A stretch of 64,000 bases of DNA from Pedobacter sp. Hv1 (GTDB lineage Bacteria; Bacteroidota; Bacteroidia; Sphingobacteriales; Sphingobacteriaceae): assembly GCF_001412215.1 (NCBI RefSeq), contig NZ_LLWP01000002.1, positions 186,001 through 250,000 of the forward strand. The letters are read 5' to 3'. The notes under the pieces were generated by a model. It was not told where the DNA came from and made no database searches. It was given only the letters and a program-made list of their open reading frames with translations. Made by a program: the position numbers and the translations under genes. Of the stretch, positions 63,741 through 64,000 are shown piece by piece. Within the stretch, counting starts at the first letter, position 1; every line of letters starts with the position of its first letter.

Positions 63741-64000
63741 CTATTCGTCGATGGTATTTTTGAGTTTCATTAAAAGAGAGTATGCTCCTTTTATCACCAC
63801 CTTTTTGCCTTTTAAAGTCGAATCAACCGCAGTAAAACCATCTACCGACTGGCCTTTGCTAATGGCCGTCATTTTAAAAGTTTGATCTGCCAATGCCACA
63901 AATACAAAATCTTTGTTTTCGAAATTTACAATTGCTGCATTGGGCAAAGCCTCTACTTCTTTATGGTCTAGTTGTACCTCAGCATTCATATACATGCCAG
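63741..64000 (-). CDS. RND/HlyD-type membrane-fusion protein, C-terminal part (partial)
   Basis: The frame enters from beyond the right edge; about 86 codons are visible. GMYMNAEVQL, VEALPNAAIVNFENKDFVFVA and KVVIKGAYSLLMKLKN match the beta-barrel and C-terminal segments of efflux periplasmic adaptors. The first visible ATG is internal, not the start. The family within RND adaptors cannot be resolved from this part. Confidence 0.75.
   Translation of the reverse strand, partial: GMYMNAEVQLDHKEVEALPNAAIVNFENKDFVFVALADQTFKMTAISKGQSVDGFTAVDSTLKGKKVVIKGAYSLLMKLKNTIDE

Overview
The window looks like chromosome of a Bacteroidota bacterium of the family Sphingobacteriaceae, probably Pedobacter or a close relative. 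The signs are low G+C, A-rich leaders instead of Shine-Dalgarno sites, TAnnTTTG-type -7 promoter boxes, a TonB-linked beta-barrel receptor with a carboxypeptidase-like domain, an ECF sigma/FecR pair, LuxR and LytTR regulators, and many small secreted proteins with Bacteroidota signal peptides. The genus is inferred from gene style; no marker gene is present. I saw no tRNA, rRNA or CRISPR array.

Layout. 1-8 kb: the N-terminus of a membrane sensor, an outer-membrane receptor, a GH95-like glycosidase, a retropepsin-like protease, a serine hydrolase and a zinc-ribbon protein. 8.2-9.7 kb: a gene-poor stretch with a 100-bp inverted repeat, then a small unit (tandem 21-bp-period site, a frameshifted lipoprotein-like leader, a hydrophobic Cys-containing small protein, a three-TM protein, a terminator) that resembles a bacteriocin/immunity cassette. 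9.7-16.3 kb: an RND efflux operon with its TetR regulator and operator. 16.5-22.7 kb: an epimerase/SDR group and an ECF sigma-FecR unit whose third gene is an STN-domain repeat protein, not a TonB receptor. 22.8-31.1 kb: housekeeping and accessory genes, including a threonine aldolase-GNAT fusion divergent from a MarR-GNAT gene.

31.1-54.8 kb is the main find: a complete, single-direction extracellular contractile injection system (eCIS, Afp/PVC/AlgoCIS type) operon. In transcription order it encodes a DUF4255 cap protein, an unknown structural protein, sheath, two tube proteins, a DUF5908 protein, LysM hub, VgrG-like spike, gp25, PAAR tip, two large baseplate proteins, a tape measure protein, three unknown proteins (fibre, neck or cargo candidates), an AAA+ ATPase and a degenerate REP/Y1-transposase-like protein. 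Upstream lie repeated TTGTCTA sites, a LuxR regulator with a pseudo-receiver domain, and a divergent LytTR response regulator behind a 21-bp-period direct repeat.

57.4-64 kb: a superoxide dismutase gene broken by an in-frame stop, ApbE flavin transferase, and a convergent operon of ankyrin protein, DUF2271 protein and a PepSY-flavodoxin-ferredoxin-reductase fusion. The SOD, ApbE and ankyrin promoters share a 23-bp palindrome, which suggests one (probably iron-responsive) regulator for an extracytoplasmic flavin-based electron-transfer module. The window ends inside a membrane-fusion protein gene.
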